Positions 8,272 through 17,875 of a DNA stretch of 64,000 nucleotides are shown in pieces. The translations under genes and the position numbers were made by a program. Below the pieces are notes generated by a model. That model was given only the letters and a program-made list of their open reading frames with translations, had not been told where the DNA came from and did not search any database. The stretch is from the NCBI RefSeq assembly GCF_015207005.2, contig NZ_JADEXS020000001.1:5094001-5158000 (forward strand), in the 5' to 3' direction. Numbering within the stretch: position 1 is the stretch's first letter; the number at the start of each line of letters is the position of its first letter. The stretch comes from Desmonostoc muscorum LEGE 12446. Its GTDB lineage: Bacteria > Cyanobacteriota > Cyanobacteriia > Cyanobacteriales > Nostocaceae.

Positions 8272-9624
8272 ATGAGACTTAATAAATGGATTAATCAAAA
8301 GTTTTTGCAATCCATTTCTGTTCGGTTAGATGTTAAGAATGACTATTCTGCGAAAACTCAGCAATCTATCAAATTGTCTGTAATCACTCAGTTTTTTCCA
8401 CCAGACTATGCTCCTACGGGACAGTTGATTGAGGAACTGGTGAAACAGTTAGGACAGCAAGGAGTCGATATTGAGGTTTTTACGAGTCAGCCAGGATATG
8501 CATTTGACTCTGATACTGCTGCTTTAGCAGTTGAACGTATGGGTAGAATTCGAGTTCAGCGATCGCGCACAGCCCAGCTTTGGCCGGGGCGAATTCGTGG
8601 CAAAGCGGTCAATGGCGTCTTATACACCTTACGTGCTGCGCTCTATCTACTCAGAGCTTGGCAACGTAGCAATGTCTTGTTGGTAACTACAGCCCCGCCA
8701 TTTTTGCCAGTGATTGGGTATATGGCTCATCTGTTGTTTCGACTTCCCTATGTTTGCATCCTCTATGACCTTTATCCTGATATTGCGATCGCTTTGGGAG
8801 TGGTTTCAAAGCATAGCTGGCCAGCACGGTTATGGCGTGCCATTAACAGACAGGTTTGGCTAAATGCTAAGGGGATTGTGGTTCTTAGCCCAGCCATGAA
8901 GCAGCAAGTGGTAGCAAATTGTCCGGAAGTAGCCGATAAAATTTCGGTAATTCACAGTTGGGCGAACCCAGAATTGATTGTGCCAATTGCCAAGCAAGAA
9001 AATTGGTTTGCCTTGAAGCATAACTTAGTAGACAAATTTACCGTACTCTACTCTGGGAATATGGGACGCTGCCATGATATGGCAACTATCCTCCAAGCTG
9101 CTCAACAACTGGAAGACGAACCAATTCAGTTTGTCTGCATAGGTGGTGGTGCTAAACGGGATGAATTGATTCAACAAGTCGATCAATTAGGACTGAGAAA
9201 TTTTACATTTCTGCCATATCAAGACAAACAAGTACTTCCCTATTCATTAACGGCTTGCGATCTGTCACTCGTGAGTGTAGATGCATCTACCGAGAGTTTA
9301 GTGGTTCCTAGCAAGCTTTACTCAGCTTTAGCATCAGGAAGACCGATAGCGGTGATTTGCTCGCAGTATTCGTACCTGAGACAATTAGTTGCGGAAGCCG
9401 ATTGCGGTGGCACTTTTGACAATGGAGACAGTCATGCTCTAGCTCAATTTATCCGCTTACTGAGTCGGGATCGGCAATTAGCAGAGCGTATGGGCAAGGC
9501 GGGTCGTCAGTATTTGCGATCGCATTTCACACCTAAAATTATTTCTCAACAATACCTTGATGTCTTGCAGCAAGCAATCTTACCTGATGGTGTGATAGCT
9601 ATGTCTCAAAGCCATACAAAATAG
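8272..9624 (+). CDS. Glycosyltransferase family 4 (WcaI-like)
   Basis: 450 residues, GT-B fold. The N-terminal acceptor domain begins after about 35 residues at LSVITQFFPPDYAPTGQLIEEL, a WcaI/colanic-acid-type opening. The C-terminal nucleotide-sugar domain has VLYSGNMGRCHDM, VCIGGGAKRDEL, and SLVSVDASTESLVVPSKLYSALASGRP in place of the usual E-x7-E loop. Cytosolic, likely membrane-associated through the hydrophobic stretch near 125-145. The ATG is preceded by TAGGA. First rightward gene of the polysaccharide locus, probably adding a sugar to the lipid-linked repeat (inference). Confidence 0.9.
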   Translation: MRLNKWINQKFLQSISVRLDVKNDYSAKTQQSIKLSVITQFFPPDYAPTGQLIEELVKQLGQQGVDIEVFTSQPGYAFDSDTAALAVERMGRIRVQRSRTAQLWPGRIRGKAVNGVLYTLRAALYLLRAWQRSNVLLVTTAPPFLPVIGYMAHLLFRLPYVCILYDLYPDIAIALGVVSKHSWPARLWRAINRQVWLNAKGIVVLSPAMKQQVVANCPEVADKISVIHSWANPELIVPIAKQENWFALKHNLVDKFTVLYSGNMGRCHDMATILQAAQQLEDEPIQFVCIGGGAKRDELIQQVDQLGLRNFTFLPYQDKQVLPYSLTACDLSLVSVDASTESLVVPSKLYSALASGRPIAVICSQYSYLRQLVAEADCGGTFDNGDSHALAQFIRLLSRDRQLAERMGKAGRQYLRSHFTPKIISQQYLDVLQQAILPDGVIAMSQSHTK

Positions 9625-10653
9625 TTGTTTGAGAAGCGATCAGCACAGATTGGTGTAGGCTTAAAAGACTTTTAGCCTCATACCAATCCCCTAAAATATA
9701 GCTGTAAATTATTCTCCTTCGCTCTTTCCTCCTGCCTGTGCTTGCAGTGAAATAAAAATCACCTCTTGATAGGAAGTATTTGCCATTATCTTTTGACTTT
9801 GGCAGTACTTTCTCAATATTGGAACATAAGCGCAATAGGCAAAATAGAAAATACTCTTTCACCAGAAACATTTACCTTTTTATTTAAGCTAGATTAACGC
9901 CTTGCTTAAATAAAAACTCTTACGTATTTCATAAAAACTACCTTTTTGGGGGGGGTCGTATTTGAATGCATAATTGAAGCACACTAGGATTGGGTTAACG
10001 GTCTTTGCTGACACGTTTCCATTGCCGTAGTTTCTGGGTAATTTGTTCTCAAGTGCCATCAATTCGTTATTTGTAAAGTTAGTAATATACCGTTTGCCAG
10101 TTGGGTAAGTCGTGAGGTAGCATCTGCCACACGCACCTTGTACAGAAAACAAAAAGATAGTGCTAATCATCCCACGTAAGTCTACTGAGGACGGACAACC
10201 TATTTTCCCTTTCAGTTAGATGATACTTGATAATAAATCTTACTGTTTTGAAATCAGATCACTTAGATATGATTTAGACGTAGTTCTGGTGATACTGTCA
10301 CATTTGTTTCTACTGACATATTATCCCTACCTAAGCTGGTTTTGACTTGACAAACATCCTCTTGCTTGTTGCCATGCTTAAACTCGTACAAGTGATGCCA
10401 AAAAGAGTTTTGTGTTCCGATTGTGATGAGTTTGATTAAGATAATATAAAGTCACCACAATATGTTATGCTCTAAGACAGATTGGCAGTGATAAATATCA
10501 CTGCCTTTAAAAAAATTAGGTAATATCATTACCTAATAACAAGGTTAAACTTGTTGCCACATTACAAAAAAAATTCCTGATTTAAGAATATTTGTCAATC
10601 AGCCTACTTTACTTAAATAGTATTTAGTTTTTAACTTTAGGAGACGAGCTTCG
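9625..10653. other. 1-kb spacer with no convincing gene
   Basis: Low-complexity, AT-rich sequence. A run of eight G at about 9948-9955 and three adjacent palindromes (10484-10555) are the only structures seen. Minus-strand frames of 90 and 93 codons here show no family resemblance and no ribosome binding site, so they are not called. Confidence 0.55.
10484..10555. repeat. Three back-to-back palindromes
   Basis: GGCAGTGATA/TATCACTGCC (10484-10505), then ATTAGGTAAT/ATTACCTAAT (10515-10537, three-base loop), then AACAAG/CTTGTT (10538-10555). All arms are perfect. The first is followed by TTTAAAAAAATT. They lie about 100 bp upstream of the start at 10654 and could be operators, an attenuator or the remnant of a repeat element. 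Confidence 0.65.
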
Positions 10654-10729
10654 ATGGTCTATTTGATCTCAGTTCCTCCAACGAAACCTTCCAGATTTTG
10701 CTGTCTATTTACTCAAATGGGAGGTCGAA

Positions 10730-11158
10730 TTGCAGAGAAGGTGTGATCGAAATCGGAAACGTTCAAAACGGCGGGCTATCTATTGCCCAAATCATGGTTG
10801 CTACCTGGAAAGCCGGAGTCAAAAATATCAATTGTTTGCCGATCAAGCAGGACAGTTGCAGCAACGGGGCATGAGTCGTCGCAGTGCATTGATGCTGGTA
10901 GCAAACCAAACCACAGTTACCCTAGAGGGAGAGTGGTTGGAGGCCTTTTGGTGTGACGAGTGCCAGCAAACAAAATGGTATCACGTCTGCAAGTCGAACG
11001 AACGCACCTATAAAGTTTCTATAGCGCCACAAGAACTTTGGCAGCAGGTAACAGGAGCGATCGATCCCCAGGGGAACCCTTCTGTCGGAGAATTTACTCG
11101 TAGGCAAGCAAAAATACTCAACTATCACAGCATCAAAGATTTTCAGTTTGTCCATTAA
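10730..11158 (+). CDS. Conserved zinc-ribbon-like hypothetical protein, N-terminus probably frameshifted
   Basis: The open frame starts at TTG 10730 behind GGGAGG (10719-10724), giving 142 residues. Cysteine/histidine pairs C19-x2-H22 and C75-x2-C78 suggest a zinc ribbon. The rest has EWLEAFWCDECQQTKWYHV and GNPSVGEFTRRQAK, and the basic start suggests nucleic-acid contact. The same frame stays coding-like upstream to 10667 (FLQRNLPDFAVYLLKWEVEL) with no ATG, while a good ATG with GGAG at 10654 lies one frame away, so a single-base shift near 10672 probably split the true start from the body. No known function; it precedes the Wzm/Wzt genes. Confidence 0.7.
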   Translation: MQRRCDRNRKRSKRRAIYCPNHGCYLESRSQKYQLFADQAGQLQQRGMSRRSALMLVANQTTVTLEGEWLEAFWCDECQQTKWYHVCKSNERTYKVSIAPQELWQQVTGAIDPQGNPSVGEFTRRQAKILNYHSIKDFQFVH

Positions 11159-11190
11159 TGCTTAAAAGCAGTGGTCTGTAATCAATAATT

Positions 11191-12036
11191 ATGAATAGTA
11201 AAGGAATTACGTCAAAGCCAGAGTTGATAATTGAAGCTGGACAAACAGAGCAGCAGTATTGGAAAGACCTATGGCGCTACCGAGAGCTATTTTATTTCCT
11301 GTCTTGGCGTGATATTTTAGTTCGCTATAAGCAAACAGCAATTGGTATGCTTTGGGCACTGATTCGACCATTTTTAACCATGATCGTGTTCAGCGTCATC
11401 TTCGGAAACTTGGCGAAATTACCTTCAGAGGGGACAGCACCGTATCCAATACTGGTATTTGCCGCCTTGCTACCTTGGCAATTTTTTGCCAATTCCCTAA
11501 GTGAGTGTAGTAACAGCCTAATTAGTAACGCCAATTTGATTTCTAAAGTGTACTTTCCGCGCCTGATTGTACCTGCTAGTTCAGTGATTGTTAGCTTCGT
11601 GGACTTTCTCGTTTCTGGGATGATTCTTTTAGGGTTGATGGCTTGGTATAATTTTGTTCCCAGTTGGCGGATATTATCCTTACCGTTATTTATTGGCATC
11701 GCCTTTGCTGCTTCACTAGGAGTAGGGCTGTGGTTGGCAGCTTTGAATGTGGAATATCGAGACTTCCGCTACATTGTGCCGTTTATTGTGCAATTTGGCC
11801 TATACATATCGCCTGTAGGTTTTAGTAGCAGCATTATCCCAGAACAATGGCGTTTGCTCTACTATTTAAATCCAATGGTAGGCGTGATTGATGGCTTTCG
11901 CTGGGCTATTTTAGGGGGAGAGTCCAAACTTTACTGGACTGGATTCACACTATCTTTAGGACTAGTTGCCCTGTTACTGGTAAGTAGCATTTGGTACTTC
12001 CGCAAAATGGAACGGACATTTGCTGACGTAATTTAA
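11191..12036 (+). CDS. Polysaccharide ABC exporter, permease (Wzm-type)
   Basis: 281 residues of the ABC-2 family: a soluble start with the amphipathic LWRYRELFYFLSWRDILVRYKQT, then about six membrane helices (IRPFLTMIVFSVIFGNLA; LLPWQFFANSLSECSNSL; VSFVDFLVSGMILLGLMAW; the FIGIAFAASLGVGLWLAAL helix; IVQFGLYISPVGF; a last helix before RKMERTFADVI). The motif NVEYRDFRYIVPF is typical of Wzm/TagG. It exports a lipid-linked polysaccharide across the plasma membrane with the ATPase that starts 16 bp downstream. Confidence 0.93.
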   Translation: MNSKGITSKPELIIEAGQTEQQYWKDLWRYRELFYFLSWRDILVRYKQTAIGMLWALIRPFLTMIVFSVIFGNLAKLPSEGTAPYPILVFAALLPWQFFANSLSECSNSLISNANLISKVYFPRLIVPASSVIVSFVDFLVSGMILLGLMAWYNFVPSWRILSLPLFIGIAFAASLGVGLWLAALNVEYRDFRYIVPFIVQFGLYISPVGFSSSIIPEQWRLLYYLNPMVGVIDGFRWAILGGESKLYWTGFTLSLGLVALLLVSSIWYFRKMERTFADVI

Positions 12037-12051
12037 CAAGGATCTGTGCAG

Positions 12052-13332
12052 ATGTCTGAGAACATGATTAGTGTAGAAAATTTAAGTAAAAGATATATAA
12101 TCGCTCACCAGCAGGAGGGAAGAAGTCGCTACAAAGCACTACGCGATGTAATTGCTGATGGTGCTAAATCTTTTGCCAAGGGATTTATCAAACCCGGTAG
12201 CAAAAAAATGTCCAACCCAGCGCGGGAAGAATTTTGGGCATTAAAAGATATTTCTTTTGACATTCAACAAGGTGAGGCCATTGGTGTTATTGGACGCAAT
12301 GGCGCTGGTAAATCTACCCTGTTAAAAGTTCTCAGCCGGATTACCGAACCGACGAGGGGACGTATCGCCATCAAAGGGCGAGTAGCAAGCTTATTAGAAG
12401 TAGGAACAGGATTCCACCCAGAACTGACGGGACGAGAGAACATTTATCTCAACGGTTCTGTTCTGGGAATGAGTAGAGTTGAAATTAAAAAGAAATTTGA
12501 TGAAATAGTTGCCTTTGCTGAGGTTGAGAAGTTTTTAGATACCCCAGTCAAACGCTATTCTTCAGGAATGTACGTGCGCCTTGCTTTTTCCGTTGCAGCC
12601 CATTTAGAGCCAGAAATTTTAATTGTCGATGAAGTTTTGGCTGTAGGTGACTCGGCATTTCAGAAAAAGTGCTTGGGGAAAATGGGTGATGTGGCGACAA
12701 AAGAAGGACGAACGGTCTTATTTGTCAGTCATAGTATGCAAGCGATCGCCCAACTCACCAAACGTTGCATACTACTGTCTAAGGGTAGCGTCCAGTTTGA
12801 TGGTGATACTGGCAAAGCAGTACAGTTATATCTGGCTGGCCAGAAAGATGATTCTGTCTCACAAGGATATTACCAAGCTCCTGTCAACAAAACTGGCAAT
12901 CATGTAGCTTGGGTAAGGGCACACGCCTCTGAAGGAGAGGGAATTCACTGTTGGGGAAAACCGATTACCTTTGAGTTTGCCCTACATGTGACTGAACCTC
13001 ATGAAAGTCTGCGTTTTTCCTTTCAGATAGTCAATTTTTTACAACAACCGATTTGTATCTTCTGGTTTTTCGAGTCTGATGCTCCGTTTTGTCGAGAGCC
13101 GGGAACATTTATTCTGCGATGTGAGATTCCCAAATTTAGACTGTATATGGGTTCATACACCTTAACAACATGGTTCTCCAACCGTCGTAGCGACACTCTG
13201 CTAGAAAATCTCAGAGAGGTTTGCCCCTTTGAAGTGACTATGCATAATTTCGAGCGTGCAGATTATCAATGGCAACCTGATGAGTGTACTTATTTAGAAG
13301 ATGCTATTTGGCAAACAGTGGAAAAGCATTAA
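12052..13332 (+). CDS. Polysaccharide ABC exporter, ATPase with C-terminal sugar-binding domain (Wzt-type)
   Basis: About 426 residues. The frame allows GTG at 12046, but ATG 12052 has AAGGA at nine-base spacing and is preferred. Walker A is GRNGAGKST (about 82-90), the signature is YSSGMYVRLAFSVA (about 168), and Walker B with D-loop is EILIVDEVLAVGDS (about 187). Residues about 265-425 form a separate beta-rich Wzt C-terminal domain (ITFEFALHV, FSFQIVNF, YTLTTWFSNR), which in O9a-type exporters recognises the polymer's terminal cap. Its presence suggests export of a complete, end-modified chain. Confidence 0.93.
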   Translation: MSENMISVENLSKRYIIAHQQEGRSRYKALRDVIADGAKSFAKGFIKPGSKKMSNPAREEFWALKDISFDIQQGEAIGVIGRNGAGKSTLLKVLSRITEPTRGRIAIKGRVASLLEVGTGFHPELTGRENIYLNGSVLGMSRVEIKKKFDEIVAFAEVEKFLDTPVKRYSSGMYVRLAFSVAAHLEPEILIVDEVLAVGDSAFQKKCLGKMGDVATKEGRTVLFVSHSMQAIAQLTKRCILLSKGSVQFDGDTGKAVQLYLAGQKDDSVSQGYYQAPVNKTGNHVAWVRAHASEGEGIHCWGKPITFEFALHVTEPHESLRFSFQIVNFLQQPICIFWFFESDAPFCREPGTFILRCEIPKFRLYMGSYTLTTWFSNRRSDTLLENLREVCPFEVTMHNFERADYQWQPDECTYLEDAIWQTVEKH

Positions 13333-13351
13333 TTTGAAGGCAGATTAAGTA

Positions 13352-13858
13352 ATGGCTGTAAATGATGATGTTAAGTTAGGCACAAACGTCAAGATTTTTC
13401 ATCCCCATCTCGTCAACCTCTACGGTTGCGTTATTGGGGATGATACGAAAATCGGTACATTTGTCGAAATTCAGAAAGATGTCACGGTAGGAAATCGGTG
13501 TAAAATTTCATCCCACAGTTTTCTGTGTGAAGGCGTTGTCCTAGAAGATGAAGTGTTTATTGGTCATGGAGTCATGTTTACTAATGACCTTTATCCCCGT
13601 GCAACCAATGAAGATGGCAGTTTAAAAACAGATGATGACTGGTATACAATCAAGACTTTAGTAAAACGCTGTGCATCTATTGGTAGTAATGCTACCATCC
13701 TGCCAGGTGTAACTATTGGTGAAAAAGCCATCATTGGTTCTGGAGCAACAGTAACTCACGATGTTCCTGATTATGCAATTGTAGTTGGAGTCCCCGCCCG
13801 TGTCATAGGGGATGTCCGCGATCGCCAAAATTTGCAAATGTCAGCTAGTAGTTTGTGA
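13352..13858 (+). CDS. Left-handed beta-helix N-acetyltransferase (WlbB/WbpD-like)
   Basis: 168 residues of hexapeptide repeats (GVVLEDEVFIGHGVMFTNDLYPRA, then [45 protein letters not shown]). The FTNDLYPRA loop and length fit the WlbB/WbpD or FdtC/QdtC type of acetyltransferases that acetylate the 3-amino group of nucleotide sugars. It is followed by an oxidoreductase and an aminotransferase, the WlbA/WlbC pattern, so an acetamido-sugar pathway is likely. Cytosolic trimer by family. The exact substrate (uronic acid versus 6-deoxysugar) is not settled. Confidence 0.85.
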   Translation: MAVNDDVKLGTNVKIFHPHLVNLYGCVIGDDTKIGTFVEIQKDVTVGNRCKISSHSFLCEGVVLEDEVFIGHGVMFTNDLYPRATNEDGSLKTDDDWYTIKTLVKRCASIGSNATILPGVTIGEKAIIGSGATVTHDVPDYAIVVGVPARVIGDVRDRQNLQMSASSL

Positions 13859-13949
13859 GATTCTTGTGTGCTGTTTGAACTTGGTGAATTCTAAAACCTT
13901 CCAAAGATAAAGCTTTTTTAGATCAAATAGCAAATAACTTGCGATCCAG

Positions 13950-13984
13950 CTATCAACTATTGCTGCTCTGGGAATAGTTGATAG
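13950..13984. repeat. Perfect 12-bp hairpin inside the sugar operon
   Basis: CTATCAACTATT (13950-13961) pairs exactly with AATAGTTGATAG (13973-13984) across an 11-base loop, 43 bases before the ATG of the oxidoreductase gene. No T-run follows, so mRNA processing or stability, or a regulatory protein site, is as likely as termination. Confidence 0.6.
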
Positions 13985-14027
13985 TGACTAAAAAATAAAT
14001 TTTGATTAGTTAAAAACAACAGGAAAC

Positions 14028-15056
14028 ATGATTAATATTGGTGTCATTGGCTATGGTTATTGGGGACCGAATCTAGTCAGAAATTTTGTCGAAATGCCAG
14101 GAGTTCAGGTAAGAACAGTCAGCGATTTTAAACCAGAACTATTGACAAAAGTGCAAGCTAGGTATCCCGCTATTCAAATTACTCAAGATTGTCAAGATAT
14201 ATTTACAGACCCTAAGATTGACGCTGTAGCGATCGCCACACCAGTTTCAACTCACTTTCAATTAGCTTTAGCTGCATTGCAGGCTGGTAAGCATGTGCTG
14301 GTAGAGAAGCCAATGACAACTACCTCCGAACAGGCAATGCGGCTGATTGAAGAAGCCGAAAAACGGAACCTAGTGTTAATGGTCGATCATACCTTTGTTT
14401 ACACCGGTGCTGTACGCAAAATGCACGATTTGATCGCCACTAATTCACTGGGTGATATTTACTACTATGATTCTGTACGCGTTAACCTGGGACTTTTTCA
14501 GCATGATGTGAATGTCGTCTGGGATTTGGCAGTTCATGACCTATCGATTATGAACTACGTATTACCATCCCAGCCTTATGCTGTGTCGGCTACAGGCATC
14601 AGCCATGTTCCTGGAGAACCAGAAAATCTTGCCTACTTGACCTTATTCTTTGAAAAGAATCTCATCGCTCACATCAACGTCAATTGGTTGGCGCCAGTGA
14701 AAATCCGCCGCACATTAATTGGTGGTAGTCAACGGATGATTGTTTACGATGACTTAGAGCCAAGTGAAAAACTCAAGATTTACGACAAGGGTATTACAGT
14801 CAATGGCAACTCTGAAAGCGTCTACCAAATGATGATTGGTTATCGCACAGGAGATATGTGGTCACCCAAGTTGGATATGACAGAGGCATTGAAAACAGAA
14901 GGATTACACTTCATTAATTGTATTGAAAAAGGCGATCGCCCACTGACCGATGGAGAAGCAGGACTGCGGGTAGTCAGAATTCTCGAAGCTGCAACCCAGT
15001 CTCTGAAAAAGCAAGGCCAATTAATTGAACTGAATACAGCAGGGGTAACAGCATGA
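14028..15056 (+). CDS. Gfo/Idh/MocA oxidoreductase (WlbA-like)
   Basis: 342 residues. The N-terminal Rossmann domain begins [18 protein letters not shown]; the family EKP motif is at about 94 (LVEKPMTT); the C-terminal sheet domain follows with the [21 protein letters not shown] signature of WlbA/WbpB and related sugar dehydrogenases, whose histidine takes part in catalysis. Likely oxidises C3 of a nucleotide sugar using NAD, giving the ketone for the following aminotransferase. Stop and next start overlap as ATGA, so translation is coupled. A role in UDP-diacetamido-uronic acid formation is inferred from the three-gene set. Confidence 0.9.
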   Translation: MINIGVIGYGYWGPNLVRNFVEMPGVQVRTVSDFKPELLTKVQARYPAIQITQDCQDIFTDPKIDAVAIATPVSTHFQLALAALQAGKHVLVEKPMTTTSEQAMRLIEEAEKRNLVLMVDHTFVYTGAVRKMHDLIATNSLGDIYYYDSVRVNLGLFQHDVNVVWDLAVHDLSIMNYVLPSQPYAVSATGISHVPGEPENLAYLTLFFEKNLIAHINVNWLAPVKIRRTLIGGSQRMIVYDDLEPSEKLKIYDKGITVNGNSESVYQMMIGYRTGDMWSPKLDMTEALKTEGLHFINCIEKGDRPLTDGEAGLRVVRILEAATQSLKKQGQLIELNTAGVTA

Positions 15057-16171
15057 TTCCATTTGTAGACCTAAAAACCCAGTATTTAAGTATTAAAGAC
15101 GAAATCGATACCGCCGTCTTGAAAGTACTTGAAAGTACGCAATTCGTCTTAGGCAATGAAGTCAAAGCTTTAGAACAAGAGTTTGCAGATTACTGCAATG
15201 CAGATTATGGCATTGCTGTCAATACAGGTACTAGTGCCCTGCATCTAGCATTACTAGCAGCAGGCATCGGTGCTGGTGACGAAGTAATTACGGTACCTTT
15301 CACCTTTGTAGCGACCACAGCAGCAATTTGTTACACCGGAGCCACACCTGTTTTTGTAGATATCGATCCTGTTTCCTACACCATCGATGTCAGCCAAATT
15401 GAAAAAGCGATTACTGAACGCACCAAAGCTATCCTACCCGTGCATTTGTACGGTCAACCAGCAAACATGGAGCCAATTTTGGAAATTGCCCGTCGTCACG
15501 GTTTGGTGGTGATAGAAGATGCAGCCCAAGCTCACGGGGCTGAGTACAAAGGGCAACGGGTTGGTAGTATTGGGGATTTCGGTTGTTTTAGTTTTTACCC
15601 TGGGAAAAATTTAGGGGCTTACGGAGAGGGAGGCATGGTAGTCACCAAAAATCCCGAATATGCCCGCACTATGGGAATGCTGCGCGACTGGGGTCAAGAA
15701 CGCAGGTATCACCATATTCTCAAAGGTTACAACTATCGCATGGATGGCATCCAGGGAGCGATTTTACGGGTGAAGTTACGCTACATCGAAGCCTGGACAG
15801 AAGCCAGAATAAGCCACGCAGCACAATACGACAAACTCTTGGCAGACTCTGGTGTTAGTACGCCGACTGTGATGCCCTACAGCCGTCACGTTTACCATGT
15901 CTACGCAGTGCGATCGCCAGAGCGAGATGTCCTGCAACAAAGCCTGCAAGAGATGGAAATTCAAACAGGGATTCATTACCCAATTCCAGTTCATCTCCAG
16001 CCAGCATATGCTGAATTCGGCTATAAAGCTGGAGATTTTCCGCATTCAGAAGCAGCATCTAAGGAAGTGTTATCCCTACCGATGTATGCAGAACTAACCA
16101 CAGAGTCACAAACTCAGGTTGCCAAGGCAGTAATTAGCTTAACCCAGGAGTTCAATGTCCGATCCAGGTAA
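15053..16171 (+). CDS. DegT/DnrJ/EryC1 aminotransferase (WlbC/WbpE-like)
   Basis: 372 residues. It opens [19 protein letters not shown] as in WbpE/WlbC and FdtB. The cofactor region has [25 protein letters not shown] and [15 protein letters not shown], where the lysine near 185 should carry pyridoxal phosphate. It transfers an amino group, usually from glutamate, to the 3-keto sugar. ATGA overlap with the oxidoreductase and a 17-bp overlap with the following acyltransferase show a tight operon. Family certain; sugar specificity is inference. Confidence 0.93.
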   Translation: MIPFVDLKTQYLSIKDEIDTAVLKVLESTQFVLGNEVKALEQEFADYCNADYGIAVNTGTSALHLALLAAGIGAGDEVITVPFTFVATTAAICYTGATPVFVDIDPVSYTIDVSQIEKAITERTKAILPVHLYGQPANMEPILEIARRHGLVVIEDAAQAHGAEYKGQRVGSIGDFGCFSFYPGKNLGAYGEGGMVVTKNPEYARTMGMLRDWGQERRYHHILKGYNYRMDGIQGAILRVKLRYIEAWTEARISHAAQYDKLLADSGVSTPTVMPYSRHVYHVYAVRSPERDVLQQSLQEMEIQTGIHYPIPVHLQPAYAEFGYKAGDFPHSEAASKEVLSLPMYAELTTESQTQVAKAVISLTQEFNVRSR

Positions 16172-16853
16172 AACTAAGATAGTCACAGCTGTCCACGGCT
16201 TACAAGCACAAAAGCTAGACCCTGACTTTGAAATTGAACTAGCAGAATATTTACGTACTCAGTACGAACAAAAACCATTAATCGAATTATACGCTCGTTT
16301 TGTTACAAGTGATGGCGACTTTGATGCGCTAATGCGCCGAGCTATTTGGCGGGCGGTAGCACGCAAATTGGGTCATAACGTTCGCATTGGCAATGGTGTA
16401 GGCTTTAAACATCTCGAAACCTTTGAGATTGGGAACCAGGTATTTATTGGTTCCCAAAGCTATATTCAGGGAAGATTCGATGGTACTTGCATTATTGGTA
16501 ACCACGTTTGGATTGGCCCACAGAGTTACTTTGATGCCCGTGATTTGATTATCGAAGATTATGTGGGATGGGGACCAGGTGCAAAAGTACTAGGTTCAGC
16601 ACACACTGGCTTGCCGATTGATGTTCCCATCATCCAAACCGATTTAGAAATTAAATCGGTAAAAGTGGAAACAGGAGCCGATATTGGCATGAATGCGGTA
16701 ATTCTACCAGGAGTCACCATTGGCAAAGGCAGCATCGTTGGTGCTGGGGCAGTTGTCACTAAAGATGTACCGCCATTTGCGATCGTCGCTGGTGTCCCCG
16801 CAAAATTTTTACGCTGGCGGGAAGGATATGAACCATCGGAGAATACAAAATAA
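16155..16853 (+). CDS. Hexapeptide-repeat acyltransferase (WbbJ-like)
   Basis: 232 residues. About 70 residues of helical N-terminal extension ([23 protein letters not shown]) precede a left-handed beta-helix ([67 protein letters not shown]). A histidine in the GSAHTGLP loop is the likely general base. Probably O- or N-acetylates a sugar in the polymer; it differs from the 13352 enzyme in having the N-terminal extension. Starts inside the preceding aminotransferase gene. Confidence 0.88.
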   Translation: MSDPGKTKIVTAVHGLQAQKLDPDFEIELAEYLRTQYEQKPLIELYARFVTSDGDFDALMRRAIWRAVARKLGHNVRIGNGVGFKHLETFEIGNQVFIGSQSYIQGRFDGTCIIGNHVWIGPQSYFDARDLIIEDYVGWGPGAKVLGSAHTGLPIDVPIIQTDLEIKSVKVETGADIGMNAVILPGVTIGKGSIVGAGAVVTKDVPPFAIVAGVPAKFLRWREGYEPSENTK

Positions 16854-16855
16854 AT

Positions 16856-17875
16856 ATGCAAAATCAACGAATTTTAATCACAGGTGGTGCAGGCTTCATC
16901 GGCTCTGAACTAGCACATCAAATAATAGCTAAAACAACAAACCAGGTGGTGGTTGTTGATAATTTGGTTAATGGACAACAAAAGAACCTAGAAAATTTAC
17001 CTAGCGATCGCTTTGAATTAGTTGTGGCAGACATTCGAGATAGCGATCGCATAGCTAAATTAATGTCGGGTGTAGATATCGTTTTTCATCTAGCCTGCTT
17101 GGGTGTCCGGCATTCCATCCACTCGCCATTTGAAAATCATGAAGTTAATGCCACAGCAACTCTCCAGCTATTAAGCGCAGCGAGAGCAGCAGGAGTAAGT
17201 CGGTTTGTGTATGTCTCAAGTTCTGAAGTTTATGGTACTGCCCGTTGGGTACCAATGACAGAAGAACACCCAACTTTTCCCATGACTGTTTATGGTGGTT
17301 CTAAGTTAGCCGGAGAATGTTATACTAGGGCGTTCTACGAAACATATAGCTACCCAACTGTTGTAGTACGTCCTTTCAACGCCTATGGCCCCCGTTGTCA
17401 CCATGAAGGAGATAGCGGAGAAGTCATACCCAAGTTTTTACTGCGTAGCATGGCTGGCAAGCCAATGGTAATTTTTGGTGATGGTAGCCAGACTAGAGAC
17501 TTCACTTATGTTGGCGATACGGCTAGGGGGATTATGTTGGCAGGATTTACAGACTCTGCCATCGGACAAACCATCAATTTGGGCAGTGGCTTTGAAATTG
17601 CCATTAATGATTTGGCTCAGGAAATAGCATCAATAGTAGAACGAGCAGACACGGGCGTGATTCATGATGAATCTCGTCCTGGTGATGTATTGCGTTTGTA
17701 TGCTGAAACTACAAAAGCGTACAAACTGTTGGGATTCAAGCCGGAAGTATCACTGCGCGAAGGTTTGATCAAACTGAGAGATTGGTATTTGAGTTTTGGA
17801 AAATCTCCAGAAGTCCTACTAGAAAATGAAATTGTACGCAACTGGGATGTAGGGAGGAGCAAACAGCGTGTCTGA
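16856..17875 (+). CDS. NAD-dependent nucleotide-sugar epimerase/dehydratase
   Basis: 339 residues, extended SDR fold. ITGGAGFIGSEL (8-19) binds NAD; YVSSSEVYG and YGGSK (about 142-146) give the catalytic Tyr-x3-Lys; VVRPFNAYGPR and FGDGSQTRDFTYVGD are hallmarks of UDP-sugar 4-epimerases, UDP-glucuronate decarboxylases and GDP-mannose-type enzymes. The exact reaction cannot be read from the sequence. Only two bases separate it from the acyltransferase, and its end overlaps the next gene by eight bases, so the whole 14028-19070 block should be one transcript. Confidence 0.9.
   Translation: MQNQRILITGGAGFIGSELAHQIIAKTTNQVVVVDNLVNGQQKNLENLPSDRFELVVADIRDSDRIAKLMSGVDIVFHLACLGVRHSIHSPFENHEVNATATLQLLSAARAAGVSRFVYVSSSEVYGTARWVPMTEEHPTFPMTVYGGSKLAGECYTRAFYETYSYPTVVVRPFNAYGPRCHHEGDSGEVIPKFLLRSMAGKPMVIFGDGSQTRDFTYVGDTARGIMLAGFTDSAIGQTINLGSGFEIAINDLAQEIASIVERADTGVIHDESRPGDVLRLYAETTKAYKLLGFKPEVSLREGLIKLRDWYLSFGKSPEVLLENEIVRNWDVGRSKQRV

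Noticed and set aside
9599..10170. Minus-strand frames of 90 and 93 codons in the 9.6-10.6 kb spacer
   Set aside because: No recognised family, no ribosome binding site, erratic composition and one ends in the preceding gene; treated as spacer.
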